A stretch of 64,000 nt of DNA, from contig NC_133529.1 of the NCBI RefSeq assembly GCF_048544455.1, positions 42,509,456 to 42,573,455 of the forward strand, given 5' to 3'. Each line of letters opens with the position of its first letter. Positions within the stretch are counted from its first letter, which is position 1. Shown one piece after another: positions 10,836 through 22,687 of this stretch. The translations under genes and the position numbers were made by a program. Source of the stretch: Silene latifolia. Lineage: Eukaryota > Streptophyta > Magnoliopsida > Caryophyllales > Caryophyllaceae. The notes beneath the pieces were generated by a model, which was not told the origin of the DNA, ran no database searches, and saw only the letters and a list, made by a program, of their open reading frames with translations.

Positions 10836-11945
10836 TTGAACACTCTATCCGGTCATACCATGTCTTGCATGAGTGTAATGAACGATGATCCTTGGTTATG
10901 GCATAAAAGGTTTGGTCGTGTTAGTACAAAAACTCATAATACCCTTAAAAGACTTGGCTTAGTTGAAGGCATTCCTAATATGAAGTTTGATTTTGATAAA
11001 GTATGTGATGAATGTGCTAGAGGTAAACATGTTAGAAGTTCCTTTAAATCCAAAAGAATTGTGACTACATCTCAACCTTTGCAACTTTTATATATCGACT
11101 TGTGTGGACCAATGAGAACTAGAAGTAGAGGTGGTAGTCGTTATGTATGTGTCATTGTTGATGATTACTCTAGGTTCGTTTGGGCACTCTTCCTAAGCTC
11201 TAAGGATGAGACATTTGATGAGTTTTTAATTTGGTTAAGAAAGATTCAAAATAAACTTGATTTAAAACTTGTTTTAATGAGAACCGATCACGGAACCGAA
11301 TTCGAAAACTCATCATTTAGTGCTTATTGTGATGACAATGGTGTAGACCATAACTTCTCGGCTCCTAGAACACCACAACAAAATGGTGTGGTTGAAAGGA
11401 TGAATAGAACCCTTGAAGGAATGGCTAGAACAATGTTATTATCTAGTAAGTTGCCTAAGAACTTTTGGGCCGAAGCGGTAAATACCGCTTGCTACATTCA
11501 TAATCGTGTCATGATAAGGAGTATATTGAATAAAACTCCCTATGAATTGCTACGTGGAAGAAAACCCAACATTCCATATTTTAGATGTTTTGGAAGCAAA
11601 TGTTTTGTTCATAACAATGGTAAAAACAACTTGGGTAAGTTCGATCCACGTAGTGATGAAGGAGTATTTATTGGCTACTCCGATCATAGCAAGGCCTATA
11701 AAGTTTACAATAAACGAACCTTGTTAATTGAAGAAAGCACCCATGTCATTTTTGATGAATCTAGTGTGCTTGGACAGGTACAAAACGTGGATGATGAAGA
11801 CGATGATGACAATGAGTTTGAGATTGGTCTTGTTCGAAAAGACTTCGTGTTCGAGAATGAAGAAGCTCCCAACGCTGACTTGCAAATGACAGACACGAGG
11901 GATGTCACCTTCAAAGGAGATCAGCGATTCGGGGGGAACACGTAG
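10836..11945 (+). pseudogene. SIRE integrase domain
   Basis: The pre-integrase zinc-binding region is visible: WHKRFG.. with H residues, then CDECARGKH. The catalytic core follows with the three acidic residues in DLCGPM, RTDHGTEFEN and GVVERMN. Then comes 'RSDEGVFIGYSDHSKAYKVYN', typical of the copia integrase C-terminal part. The core looks complete within this open frame of 369 codons. Integrase would insert the cDNA. The frame closes at 11945, before RT. Confidence 0.9.
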
Positions 11946-12029
11946 CACACTGCTCATTTGTTTCCTCTATGGAAGCAACAGACCAACGATTGTTGCCTCC
12001 ACCTCCGAATCTGAATCTACCCAAAAAAA

Positions 12030-13782
12030 GTGACGATGAAGATCACTCCAGGCCAAAAGAAACGATCCACGTGGATGATGTCTGAGGGGGAACAAGAAAC
12101 CGTTGTTCCAAAGAAGTGGAAACACCAAAGTTCTCATCCACTCTCTAATCTCACAAGTGATCTCAACTCGGGAATTCGAACAAGATCATCCCTCAACAAT
12201 CTCGCTCATCTCAATGAATATTGTGCCCACAATGCCTTCCTTTCTCAAATTGAACCTTCAAATGTAACAGTCGCCTTGACTGATGCAGATTGGTTGCTTG
12301 CCATGCAAGAAGAACTCAATCAATTCAAAAGAAACGAGGTATGACACTTAGTCCCTAGACCGCCTAATTGTACCGTCATTGGTATTAGGTGGGTCTTTCG
12401 CAATAAGCTTGATGACTCGGGAGAAATTGTAAGGAACAAGGCTAGGCTAGTGGTGCAAGGTTATAACCAACAAGAGGATATTGATTACGATGAAACCTAT
12501 GCACCGGTAGCTAGACTTGAGGCCATACGATTGCTCATAGCTTTTGCGGCTCACAAAGGTATTAAACTCTTCCAAATGGATGTTAAAACCGCTTTCTTAA
12601 ATGGATATTTGGAAGAAGATGTCTTTGTAGAGAACAACCAACGGGTTTTGAGAACAATGACTTGCCTAACCATGTTTTCAAATTAGACAAAGCTCTTTAT
12701 GGTTTAAAACAAGCACTTAGGTGTTGGTATGATAGATTGTCTAAGTTTCTTATTGAAAATGGTTTTAAAAGAGGCTCCGTTGACAAAACATTGTTCTTAA
12801 AGTCACATCAGTGATTTAACTGTTGGTTGTACAAGTATATGTTGATGACATTATATTTGGTGCAACAAATGAGCTCCTTTACTTATATTTTTCGGAACTA
12901 ATGAAATCGGAGTTTGAAATGAGCATGATGGGTGAGCTAGGATTTTTCCTTGGGCTCCAAATTAAGCAATCAAAGGATGGAATCATGATCCATCAACAAA
13001 AGTATATTAAGAAAATGCTTAAGAAATTTGGGATGACTAATGGTAAGTCTCATGATACACCTATGGTAGCCGGGTCCAAATTGGACAAAGATGAACTTGG
13101 TAAGAATGTTAGCGATAAGGTGTATAGAGGTATGATAGGCTCACTTCTCTACTTGACCGCAAGTCGTCCCGACATTCTCTTTAGTGTTTGTTTATGTGCT
13201 AGGTTCCAAGCAAATCCGAAAGAATCACATTTTAAAGCCGCTAAACGAATTCTTCGGTATTTTATTGGAACACAAAATCTTTACTTATGGTATCCCTTAA
13301 ATTGTCCTTTTGATCTCATAGGCTTTTCGGATGCGGACTATGCGGGATGTACGGTTGATAGAAAGAGCACCTCCGGAATTGCAACATTCTTGGGTCCTTG
13401 TTTAATCTCTTGGGGATCAAAGAAACAAAATACGGTAGCTCTTTCAACGGCCGAAAGTGAGTACGTTAGTGCCGCACATTGTTGTTCTCAATTACTTTGG
13501 GTAAGACAACAACTCTTGGATTTTGGTATTATTTTTGACTCCGTTCCCATAATGTGTGATAATACGAGTGCAATAAATATTTCCAAAAATCTTATTCAAC
13601 ACTCTAAAACCAAACATATTGATATTCGTCACCATTTTATCCGTGATCATGTGGAAAAAGGACATGTTAAACTTATCTTTTGCAAAATCGAAAATCAAAT
13701 TGCCGATATTTTCACTAAGCCACTTGCAAGAGAACATTTTGAGAAATTTAGACTAGAAATTGGGTTAATTAATTGCTTGTGA
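12030..13782 (+). pseudogene. SIRE reverse transcriptase and RNase H, with stops and frameshifts
   Basis: RT begins after DADWLLAMQEELNQF. A TGA at 12342-12344 falls where the family has Trp (EV-W-HLV), so it looks like a TGG-to-TGA change. The frame continues through [10 protein letters not shown] and [17 protein letters not shown], slips near 12640, and slips back near 12810 after another stop. The active site YVDDIIFG is intact (about 12838). RNase H follows with FSDADYAG, STAESEY and CDNTSA, ending at 13782. The catalytic residues survive but continuity does not. Confidence 0.9.
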
Positions 13783-14140
13783 TTTTTAGTGTGAGTTTTA
13801 CAAATTTCCTTAATTGATTAAATTAAAATTGGATATATGTTATTAAGTATTTTAAGTGCATTGACATCATTTTTAGACCAAAAATTGACACCGTATTCGT
13901 GAGTCGATAATCACTCAACCTCATATCTAAATTTACGTTTAAATTATATCACCTTGCGTTTTATTTCGAGTGATTGAAATTAATTGGTTGGGCCAACTAC
14001 CTCACTTACCACATTTAATATTTGGGCCACCCTTCATCCATAATCAACCGTCCAAACTCCCTCAACCCACCGAAATCCCACAACCCACGTATCCCTTCAT
14101 CTCCCAAATCCCTCCTTTTTCACCTACCCTTTAACCCACC

Positions 14141-15869
14141 ATGGTCAAAACGTCATTCAATACACCTATACCCAACAAACCCACGAAAATGACATCTACA
14201 CCTATCACATCTGACCCACCAACATCATCTCAAACCATGCCTTCACAAAAAATCTCCCATGCCTTTCCTCCATAAACCTCTACCACGACTCCTTCACCAT
14301 CACTTAACCCAGAACCACCAAACCCTCATCCCACACCTCTCTCCACTGTCCCACCATCCTCAGTCCCATCTGACGACATCCCCATCTCCACCATGGTCGG
14401 GCGTCGTACTCGAGGAGGTCGGAAAAAGAGTACTACTGTCCCAAGCTCTTCCTCTGAAACCGTGACTGTGAATATCGATGATATTGAAGAAACTCCAATT
14501 GATTTGAATGAGAATCCGACTAAGTCTGCCGAGTCAGATCCGATTCCGGCAAAGAAAAATAACAAAAGGAAGGATAAAGCCTCTTCATCTCAATTACCCC
14601 ATATTTCTTAAAGTGTTGAACAAAGTGAAGTCAAAACCGCACCAATTAATCCCCCTGTTGAAACACCCAGTGAACCACCCTTGAAAAAATCGAAACCATC
14701 AAAGAATAAATTAGTGTACCTTTCACCCTCTGATTCTGTATCCCTAGTCTCTAAATGGGATGTGGCTCATGTTTAGGATCAACTAGAATGTTTGGATCTT
14801 CCCACCTCCATCTACAAAAATTGTGAGAGGTTGATGAACCCCAAAGCCATCCATTCTCCTCGGGTATACAAACAGTCTTGGTTCGAGTCTCCCGCCTTTC
14901 ACACTGTCCGTGACATGATTTTGGCTCAAGGTTGGAAAAAATTGTTGGAATTGCGTGAACCGGTCTTTGTAAGTGAAGTGATTAAATTCTTTGCATCCGT
15001 CCGAGTGGACAAATCGGGTGATTTCCTAACGGCTAAGGTGAATGGTAAGCCTCTTAAACTGACTCAATCTGATTTTGCCACCGCTCTTAATATCCCAACC
15101 GGAGGTTATGATAATCTCCCCGCTGAAACTTGGGTTGCCTTACCTTACGCCTCACCCCTAGCCGTTGCCAAAGTTGTGTGTCCAAAAACTGTCACTTGTG
15201 GTCCTGTTAGCAACACCTCTATACCCCCTCCTCTCCGAATTGTTTTTAACATGCTTTGTCGCTCCATCTACCCTTCGGGTGACCGGGGCAAATTATCCAT
15301 AGCCCAACAATACCTCATATATCACATTGCAACACATAAAAAGGTTAATTTTATTGGGTTAATGTTTAAGCGATTTAATCTCATTTCGACCAAACTCCGT
15401 AAACCCTCCTCTAGCGTGCTCCATTTACCCTATGGAATGTGGTTATCAATTGTGCTCAAGGCACACGGGGTGTTAGTGAGTTCTAGTTTGGGTTCATTGG
15501 ACATGTGTGACATCATGAGTGATGGTCAAAATGGGGAAAATGCTTATCAAAGTGGATAACGATGAACTGATTTCTGTGAAGATTAAGTCCGATCTAAAGG
15601 GTGGGTCGTCTAGTCAAGTTGGTACGGGAAATTGGCGGGAAGTTCTTCAAGCCGTGGCTGATTTGAGTGCTTGGATTAAGCACGATACTATCCAAAAGGA
15701 TATGGCCATCTCGGCTCTTGCCTCCACCGTGGACCTCATTCGTGGTGAAGTAGACATTATCTCCACTCTTGTCTCAACAAAGGAACATGGTGATGATGCC
15801 AATGTTAATCAATTGGATGATGATCCCTTGGGTAGTGACTCGGATGGTGACCAAGCTTCCTCTCCTTAG
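14141..15869 (+). pseudogene. SIRE env-like / putative plant transposon protein ORF, broken
   Basis: One frame runs from ATG 14141 to 15559, interrupted by TAA at 14273-14275, TAA at 14609-14611 and TAG at 14774-14776. Near 15520 it shifts and ends in another frame at 15869. The N-terminal third is proline/serine/threonine-rich. The middle part (from about 14790) carries the conserved block found in SIRE third ORFs ('SEVIKFFASVRV', then LTQSDFATALNIP, then PPPLRIVFNMLCRSIYPSG). The acidic tail has a short helical stretch. Function is unknown; the 'env-like' label comes from position only, and no clear membrane segment is visible. Confidence 0.75.
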
Positions 15870-16408
15870 CCTATCCCATCTATTTCGGCCCCTTGACCTT
15901 ATCCTTGACTTTTCATTTTGTCCCACCTTGTTGTGCCCTTCTAAGACATTTCTTTTTACTCGTTGTTTTTCTGTTTGGTGGTGTATGATAAAATTTATTT
16001 AGCCGTGGTGAACTATGGTTAGACTATGTTTAATCCGTATGTTTGTGTTGACTTTGTTATATTGTCACGGTTATATATGTCTTTTTGTGTTTTCTTGTGG
16101 TTATTTGCACTCTAATGCCTTTGACATCCCTATCCTTTTTTATGATGTCAAGAGGGGGAAAAGGTAAACTCATGCTCTTAATCTCTTTGCATATTGATTA
16201 ACTAATGTCTAGGCCTAACCTTCTTAGCTTTGAATCTTGTTTTGGGGCAATGTAAAATTGTCATGGTTAAGTTTGATTCTAGTTCTTGCTTTATATAAGG
16301 TAATATAGTCCCTTCTCTCATTTGATCTTGCTTGATTAAAATCTTGAATTAAGGTGTTTACATTGCTTATACATTCGTTTGGGGCTTGTCATCATCAAAG
16401 GGGGAATT
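15870..16408 (+). other. SIRE 3' untranslated region and polypurine tract
   Basis: T-rich sequence without ORFs, ending in the purine-rich AAAGGGGGAATT at 16397-16408 directly before the 3' LTR. This would prime plus-strand DNA synthesis. Confidence 0.8.
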
Positions 16409-17857
16409 TGTTGGGTTCCTTTGATTGATGATAACATGCCCATTTAATGTGTGCTTTCTTAGTTTACCTTTTCAGGATTTGTGGTTAAATCAAGCTTGGA
16501 TTAAGAAGTGTTGAGTTGTTAATCATCCTATTGTATTGAGTCTCAAGTGTCATCTAATGTACAAGTGAGAAAGTAGAGTATCTTAGAGTAATAGAAACAG
16601 TCAAGACGACTGTTACTTTCACAAGTAAACAGTTGCTTGGATTGTTGCCTCAATTCGTAACACTTGAAGCCTTTTTATCTTTCGAAATCTTTTACGTGTC
16701 TCTTATTTTTGAAAAATAAACTTCAGATTTTTATTAGGATTTGGCCTTCAATAAAAAGTGGTTTGAATAATTATCATTTTCAAAATGTTTCCTCTTTGTG
16801 CAAATTTGACCCTTTGGTCTTTTAGAAAACAAGAAATGCTTTTTGCCATATTTGTGTAAACTTGTCATCATGTGACTTGTTTTTCCCTCTTTGTTTTCTG
16901 AATTTGCATGAGCTTTTATGGATAATTTTCAAACACTCTTTCTCTCTTTTTGCCTTTGCATAAGAACCTTCTTTGGTGTAAGTATTGGGTGGTTGTTGAG
17001 GCTCTTCACATGTGAGGTCTTTGACCCTTCAAAACCCTAGCAACTCCCTTACTCATCCTCTCTATAAAAGGCGTGCCACTCCCTCATAAAAATCCCAAGA
17101 CTTTTTCTGAAATTTATTTCAAGTTTGCAAATTATTTTCAAAGCTTAAAAACCGTGTTTATTTTGCAAAACTTCTAAGAGTCTTCAAGTTGTTACAATCA
17201 TGGCTACTGTTACTTTAACATACTAAACTCTCTTGCTTATGAATTGTTGATCTTGTAAAAGTTGTCCATCTCTATTCTTTGTTAAGAATAAGTTAGTGGA
17301 AACTTGATCCTTATAACATTCTAAGTGTGTTAGTAGAGTTTAGGACGGAGTAGTCTTCAACTCTTGGCAACCGGAGTAGGTTGCGAGTTGGCTTGTCATA
17401 AGAACGGAGTAGTTCTTGGACTCGCTTTACAACCGGAGTAGGTTGGTGTCTTTTATTGTACGGGTCTTTTATTAGTCGGAGTAGATCACTAAAAGAAATC
17501 AATAAAAAGTAGATTGGATGTAGGCACTTGAGTATTTGCCGAACCAATTCAAAATCTCGTGTTTTGATCTTTCTTTTTATTTCCGCTGCTCTTTTATTTT
17601 GTTTGTTTTGCTTTGCTTAAACCTCGAAGTAACAGTTCATCATACTGTCACATTTGGTCTGCAGTCTGTACTTCATAAACTGCGACAAATAGCTACTGTC
17701 AGAACCATTGTTACTTTCATACTTTAGCAAACATTCATTATATCACTCGTTCTATCTTACAACTCTCTTTAAATCAATAAAGTAGAAGTTTAATTTTTTA
17801 AAGAGTACCTAATTCACCCCCTCCCCCTCTTAGGTACTCGAATCCATAAACTCAACA
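16409..17857 (+). repeat. SIRE 3' LTR
   Basis: Colinear with 6609-8060, with the same TGTTGGG start and CTCAACA end. The TATA-like box recurs at about 17062. Differences from the 5' LTR are scattered single substitutions and a small divergent patch near 17205-17220. Confidence 0.93.
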
Positions 17858-17862
17858 CATCC

Positions 17863-18720
17863 TTACTCCACCACCCTCTTCTAATTCCCCTTTACTGCCA
17901 TCACCACTCACCACCCCTAATAGAACCACCACCATAACACGGTTAGAGAGATGTCAGCACCATCTACCCTACACATAACATCTTCCCATCATCATCATCA
18001 TCATCATGTCAAACCTTAGCTTTTATGAAATCAATTGCAAACCAATACCACCTTCAATGACATACCAACTTTGAACCAATCTCAAACCTTTCAAAATTCC
18101 AACCAAACAAAACCCAGAAAAATCAAATCCCAAACCCTAAAAATTCCCCCGAAATCCCCAATTCTTTTTGTTAGTAATTGAGCACTAAGTATTGAATTGA
18201 TGAGCTTGGTTTGTTACTGTAGACGCCTTTGCTAGCCATCACGATTGAAATTTTGCAACTTACTGCACTTTTTTCGAGGCAATATTCATTCGATAATTGG
18301 GGATTATATTAAGGCATAATTGGGGATTTTGATTTCAAGGATTTTTTTCAAGGTGTTTGGGTATTGATTTTCAATGTATGTAATTCAAGTTAGTCTTTAA
18401 AGTTGGAGTTTTTTTTGTGTGTCGTCGAAAAGAGGAGAATCGTGGTGGTCGAAGTGGCTTATTTGGTCGGTCTAAGTAATGAAAGAGTTGGTTGTTGTAA
18501 TCGAGTGGTGCTGGCTGATTTTTAAGTGGCGGTAGTGAGTGTTGGTGGTGGACTCACAGTCGAAAAGGTGTTGTCGGTGTAGTGCGGTGGCGCAGGTGCT
18601 CGTGTTGATGAAGGGTAGAACAATTATGGAGGAAGTTGGAGTTAATGGAGAATGAGGAATGACGAAGTGCGTTTTTACCTAAAAATAACAAGGGTGACCT
18701 GTTTTTCAGGTTGCCCGTCT
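17863..18720. other. Intergenic stretch without a recognisable gene
   Basis: Contains a short CAT repeat (17985-18008), AT-rich sequence and a GT-rich block (18420-18650). The small ORF at 18652-18861 overlaps the inverted-repeat arm and resembles no known protein. Confidence 0.5.
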
Positions 18721-18840
18721 TCTGAGAGTGGTATGGGAAGAATGAGGCATATGATGGATTTAATTAGAATTACTGATAGGTTGAAGTGTTATTTGCAGGA
18801 TACCCATAGGATGGATTATTCCAATAAAATAATCTTTTTT
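18721..18840. repeat. Right arm of the inverted repeat flanking the SIRE element
   Basis: Matches the reverse complement of about 6400-6500 (shared 'gatggattta', 'ttactgatagg', 'gtgttatttgca', 'cataggatggatta'). See the left arm at 6395-6540. Confidence 0.5.
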
Positions 18841-19490
18841 TTACTCGTTATACATTTGTGAATTAAATTTACACAAGTTATGCATACCAACAAGAGTTGC
18901 GGAGAAATCGAAGGAGCTGGAGAGATGAGTTTGGGAAGATTGTAAATCCCAAATAAGTTTCTAAAAAAAATCATTTAAAAGGACATGAGTATAAAGAGAT
19001 TTATTTAAAAAAGATGACGCTAAGGTTGAACTATTACGAGATTAATAAAAGTTTGAATCATCATGATAAGAGAGCGTAATGTGAGATTATTCGCATCAAT
19101 TAATCCAATTATTATTATTATATATGATCATGACACTCAAATTACGAAAATTATTAATATACATGATCTGGGATTAAGTAGTGGAGAAGAGGTGCGAGTG
19201 TGCGACGCATCACCCTTGATCACGGTCAGCAAAGTTTTCTCCAAGTGGTCGTACTATCGTTCAGTCTCACTAAGTGACGTCCGTTGAAAATGTCATCAGA
19301 CGAATAGCATCAAACACACTTATTTTAAACCCAAACGACAATTCGTAATTTGTATGATTGCATGATTATAAATTTATAATACCTCTTTATTTTCTTTACT
19401 AAATTCTTTATTGATAAAGATTGCGTGGTATGTTGTAAGGCTACCATGCCGTCAAACATTTTCAAGAAAATGAAGTTTTAACAATGTTAA
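18841..19490. other. AT-rich intergenic stretch
   Basis: No ORF of note and no recognised motif. It lies immediately upstream of the probable LINE 5' end. Confidence 0.5.
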
Positions 19491-20116
19491 ATTAAATAAC
19501 CTTTATGGGCTTTTCTCTCTCTATTTTTCTAGAGAGAGCTTTTCCTCTCTTCTGAGAGCACGTGTTTTCTTCAGCTTCCTTTTGTTCTTCTCTCTCCAAC
19601 ACCTTCATCTTCGGCTTTTTATTTCCCCAATTTCTTGTCAGATTATTATCACTAATTACATTAAGGAGTAGGGTGGAATCAATTATATCTACTCTAATTT
19701 AGGTAGTTGGCGTCTTAATTTATCCCTACCTACCAACAATCATTATTCTAGTAAAATTCTAATTGGAGCTGGAAACCCTAAAATCCTCTTTCTACAATTT
19801 TTGGGGATTTTTCCGTGTAAATCCCTCCATATTCCAATTAATAATTCCTAATCAGTTCATTCAATTGGTGGTCGGCCGTTTGTGTTGCTCAATAAAGTTT
19901 TCCCCAATTTCAATTACTTACTGCATTGATTTGATTGCTGTGACTAAACAGCTTCTAATATTTTCTGCTTCTTTTCCCCACTATATAATCCATCAAATGG
20001 CGGTGGGTAGATCATCACAATCATCATAGTCCTCTCATTTTCTAAATCTTAAAATCTCAGAACAAAATAAATATAAATTTTATACAATCTCTCACAATCA
20101 TCAGCTTTCTTCGAAA

Positions 20117-22687
20117 ATGGAGTTTGAGAATCAGTTTGGTCGATATGAGAGGGGGGTGATTGGGGAAGGAGTTGCTGGACCACAGAACGGTCACTTGCAC
20201 CATCACGTTCATCAAACTTTTGAGAATGCAGAGTTCAATCCTATGAACCCACTTCATGTCAATATTTGGAGATATCCTCGTTCTGGGGGAGTGATTAATG
20301 TAGACCCTGCTGAATTAGGACGATCACGAGAATTCTGGGGAAACTTTATCATAGGCTTCTTGGTTGATTATCGTTTGTTTGAGGCGGAGAAGGTGAATGA
20401 TGTGATTGAAAGGAAATGGAGCTCGAATGGGAGGATCACTGTTTTTCGTATGGGGGAAGTGTGTTTTCCATTGTGAAAATCAAGCTGATGAGGGTCTCTT
20501 GGAAAGAACAACGGTGACAATTGATGGTGCAGTTATGGTCTTAGCAAAATGGTATCCTGACACTGTACCACGGACAGTGAGATTCCCCTATGCGGAAGTT
20601 TGGGTGCGTGTCTGTGGCCTGCCGTTTGAATACCTCAATATGCACGTGGCTCAGGTGGCGGGTAAGCTCCTTAGTCATCAGTTCTATGTAGAACCTTTTG
20701 AGTTTCTGCCTGATAATGACTACCTTAGAATAAGGGTCTGTATTAAGCTGAATGAACCACTTATGCCTGGGTTCTTTTTGGCAATGGATATGGGACATTT
20801 ACTCTGGGTTCAGTTCAAATATGAGGATATATTTAAGTACTATATTAGGTGTGGAAATATTGGGCATAAGGGGAGTCAGGGAGAGTATGGTGACTGTTGT
20901 ATCGAGCATTGAAGGAATGTTGGATAAAACTGTGGAAAAGGGTTTTGCTGTGTTTCAAGCACACAGTACACATACTATGTTTAACTTGGACTTAAGGACA
21001 ACACCATCCACTACAAAGTTTTTATCTTCGAAAGTTCGTTTGGGTAATGTTAGGACAGGACCTAGGCAGAGGCGTAGGAGTGCCTCACCAGAAAGGGTCG
21101 TGGATTTTGATTTAGGAATTACCCCTGGGGGCGTGTTACTCCTAGTATGAGGTTTGCAGTTACTGCATAACCTTTGCGGGTCCAGTTGTTTTCTAGGTTG
21201 GGAGGGGTTCGAATATGGATAGGGGGAATATGGCAGGTGCATCTGTTCATGAGGACGTGGTGATGAATGATGTTCAGGGGGGCCTGAATAGGGATGCAGG
21301 AGTGCAAGGAGCTGGCCTTGTGGCTGAGGTCACTCAAGAGGTGGAAATGCAACCTGCTCTTAATCTTGGGTTGGGTGTTACTGTACCGGGGGCTGGAGGG
21401 TGGATTGATGAGGATGAGGGGCAAAATGAAATGTATCTAAGTGCTGGTGAGGAGTTTGACATTACAAGAAACAATCAAAATGCAGGTCAGAATGAAGTTC
21501 TTGTGCAATTGCAAGAGCATGACCCATATGTGATCTATGCGGGTCATGCGAATCTGAGTGGGGTGCTGGACAGGGATCAACGAATACAAGAGGCTATTCT
21601 TAGCCGAATTGAAGGGGATGAACAATGGGCTCGCTTTGATAATGATCATAGAGGATTTAACCAGACTTTTGATCCTCCAAGGGGGATGCCTATTTTGTAT
21701 CATTATCCAGATGGCTCTGTTCATCAGGTGGTTGAAGGGAGAAATTTGCATGGTGTTGTGAATACAAATGGTGGTGTGAATGCGGAGGGGGATGTGCCTG
21801 GGGAGGGCAGATTGAATGAGGTGGTTATTATTAGTGATTCAGATTCTGATTCTGATTCCTCCAACTCAGATGTACCTTCCCAGCTATGGATGGTGACTGC
21901 TACTGCTTCTGCTGAGGACTCTCAAGAGTCAGGATTATTGATGTTATTAGCTTAGTCTCGTTTGAGGAATCTGGAGAGAGACATGAGGGTCTTCAGTTGG
22001 GGGAGGGAGGTGCTGCTGAGAATGCTTCTTTGGGGGATGGGAAGGAGGCTATGGACAAGAGTAATCCTGATGGCTCTCTGCCTTGCTCATTGAGGTCTGT
22101 TGTAATTGTTCAGAAAGATAAGAAACTGCAGGCAGGCTCCTCCACTCTAATGCCACTTGAAACATTGTTCAAGGACGCTGCTTTTAAGGAGGGGGCTCTG
22201 ACTGGTGGAGGGGAAGGCTGCTCCAAAGGGAAAGGGAAGAGGTTTGACATACCGGCTGTTGGAGCAATGTCCAAGCTTATTGGTGAGGTATCTACTGGGA
22301 ATATTTCAGATGGATTTATGGGTTTGGCTGATGCCTACCATATTTCTGATTTACAAATCAGTCATAGGAAGGCAATTGGTAACGCTAAAAAGAGGAAGTG
22401 TTGTACTGATGTGGTGAATTATATTGTACCTGAAGCTGCAATAGGGTCTTTGGATAATGCGAAGGAGTTTCTAAGGCTGCTGGCTAAGAGGAGTTGTAAT
22501 GGTGAGGGCATACTGGGGAGTGAAGCAAAAGAGGGGATACGGGTTTAGAGTGAATGTGCAAGATGTGGCCATGATTGATTCAAGTGATTCATCCTCTTTC
22601 TCTGTCAATGGAAATGTTGCTGCTGCTGACTCAGTTCTTGAGGGCTTTGCGGAGGTTGGGCCAACACAACCTCCTCACTCACCATGA
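20117..22687 (+). pseudogene. LINE ORF1 (DUF4283-like nucleic-acid-binding protein), frameshifted
   Basis: ATG 20117 opens a protein whose N-terminal part has the plant LINE ORF1 pattern ('FWGNFIIGFLVDYRLFEAEKV', 'WSSNGRITVFRMGE', then after a frameshift near 20440 'WVRVCGLPFEYLN'). A degenerate zinc knuckle YIRCGNIGHKGSQ lies near 20850, just before a stop at 20910-20912. Further frames continue through 21215-21955 and 21997-22548 with acidic, serine-rich sequence. The last frame ends with TGA at 22685-22687, which overlaps the ORF2 ATG. ORF1 protein would bind LINE RNA. At least four lesions are visible. Confidence 0.75.

Larger units (their letters stand above)
6609..17857 (+). mobile_element. 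Complete SIRE-type Ty1/copia retrotransposon
   Basis: The order is LTR (6609-8060), initiator-Met primer site, gag, protease, integrase, RT, RNase H, env-like ORF, purine tract, LTR (16409-17857). Domain order PR-IN-RT-RH defines copia; the extra ORF after RNase H and the long coiled-coil gag with two zinc knuckles fit the SIRE/Maximus lineage. Flanks catca (6604-6608) and catcc (17858-17862) match at 4 of 5 bases. By eye the LTRs differ at roughly 25-30 of about 1450 positions (about 98% identical), which implies fairly recent insertion. Frameshifts and stops in every ORF make it non-autonomous now. Confidence 0.93.
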
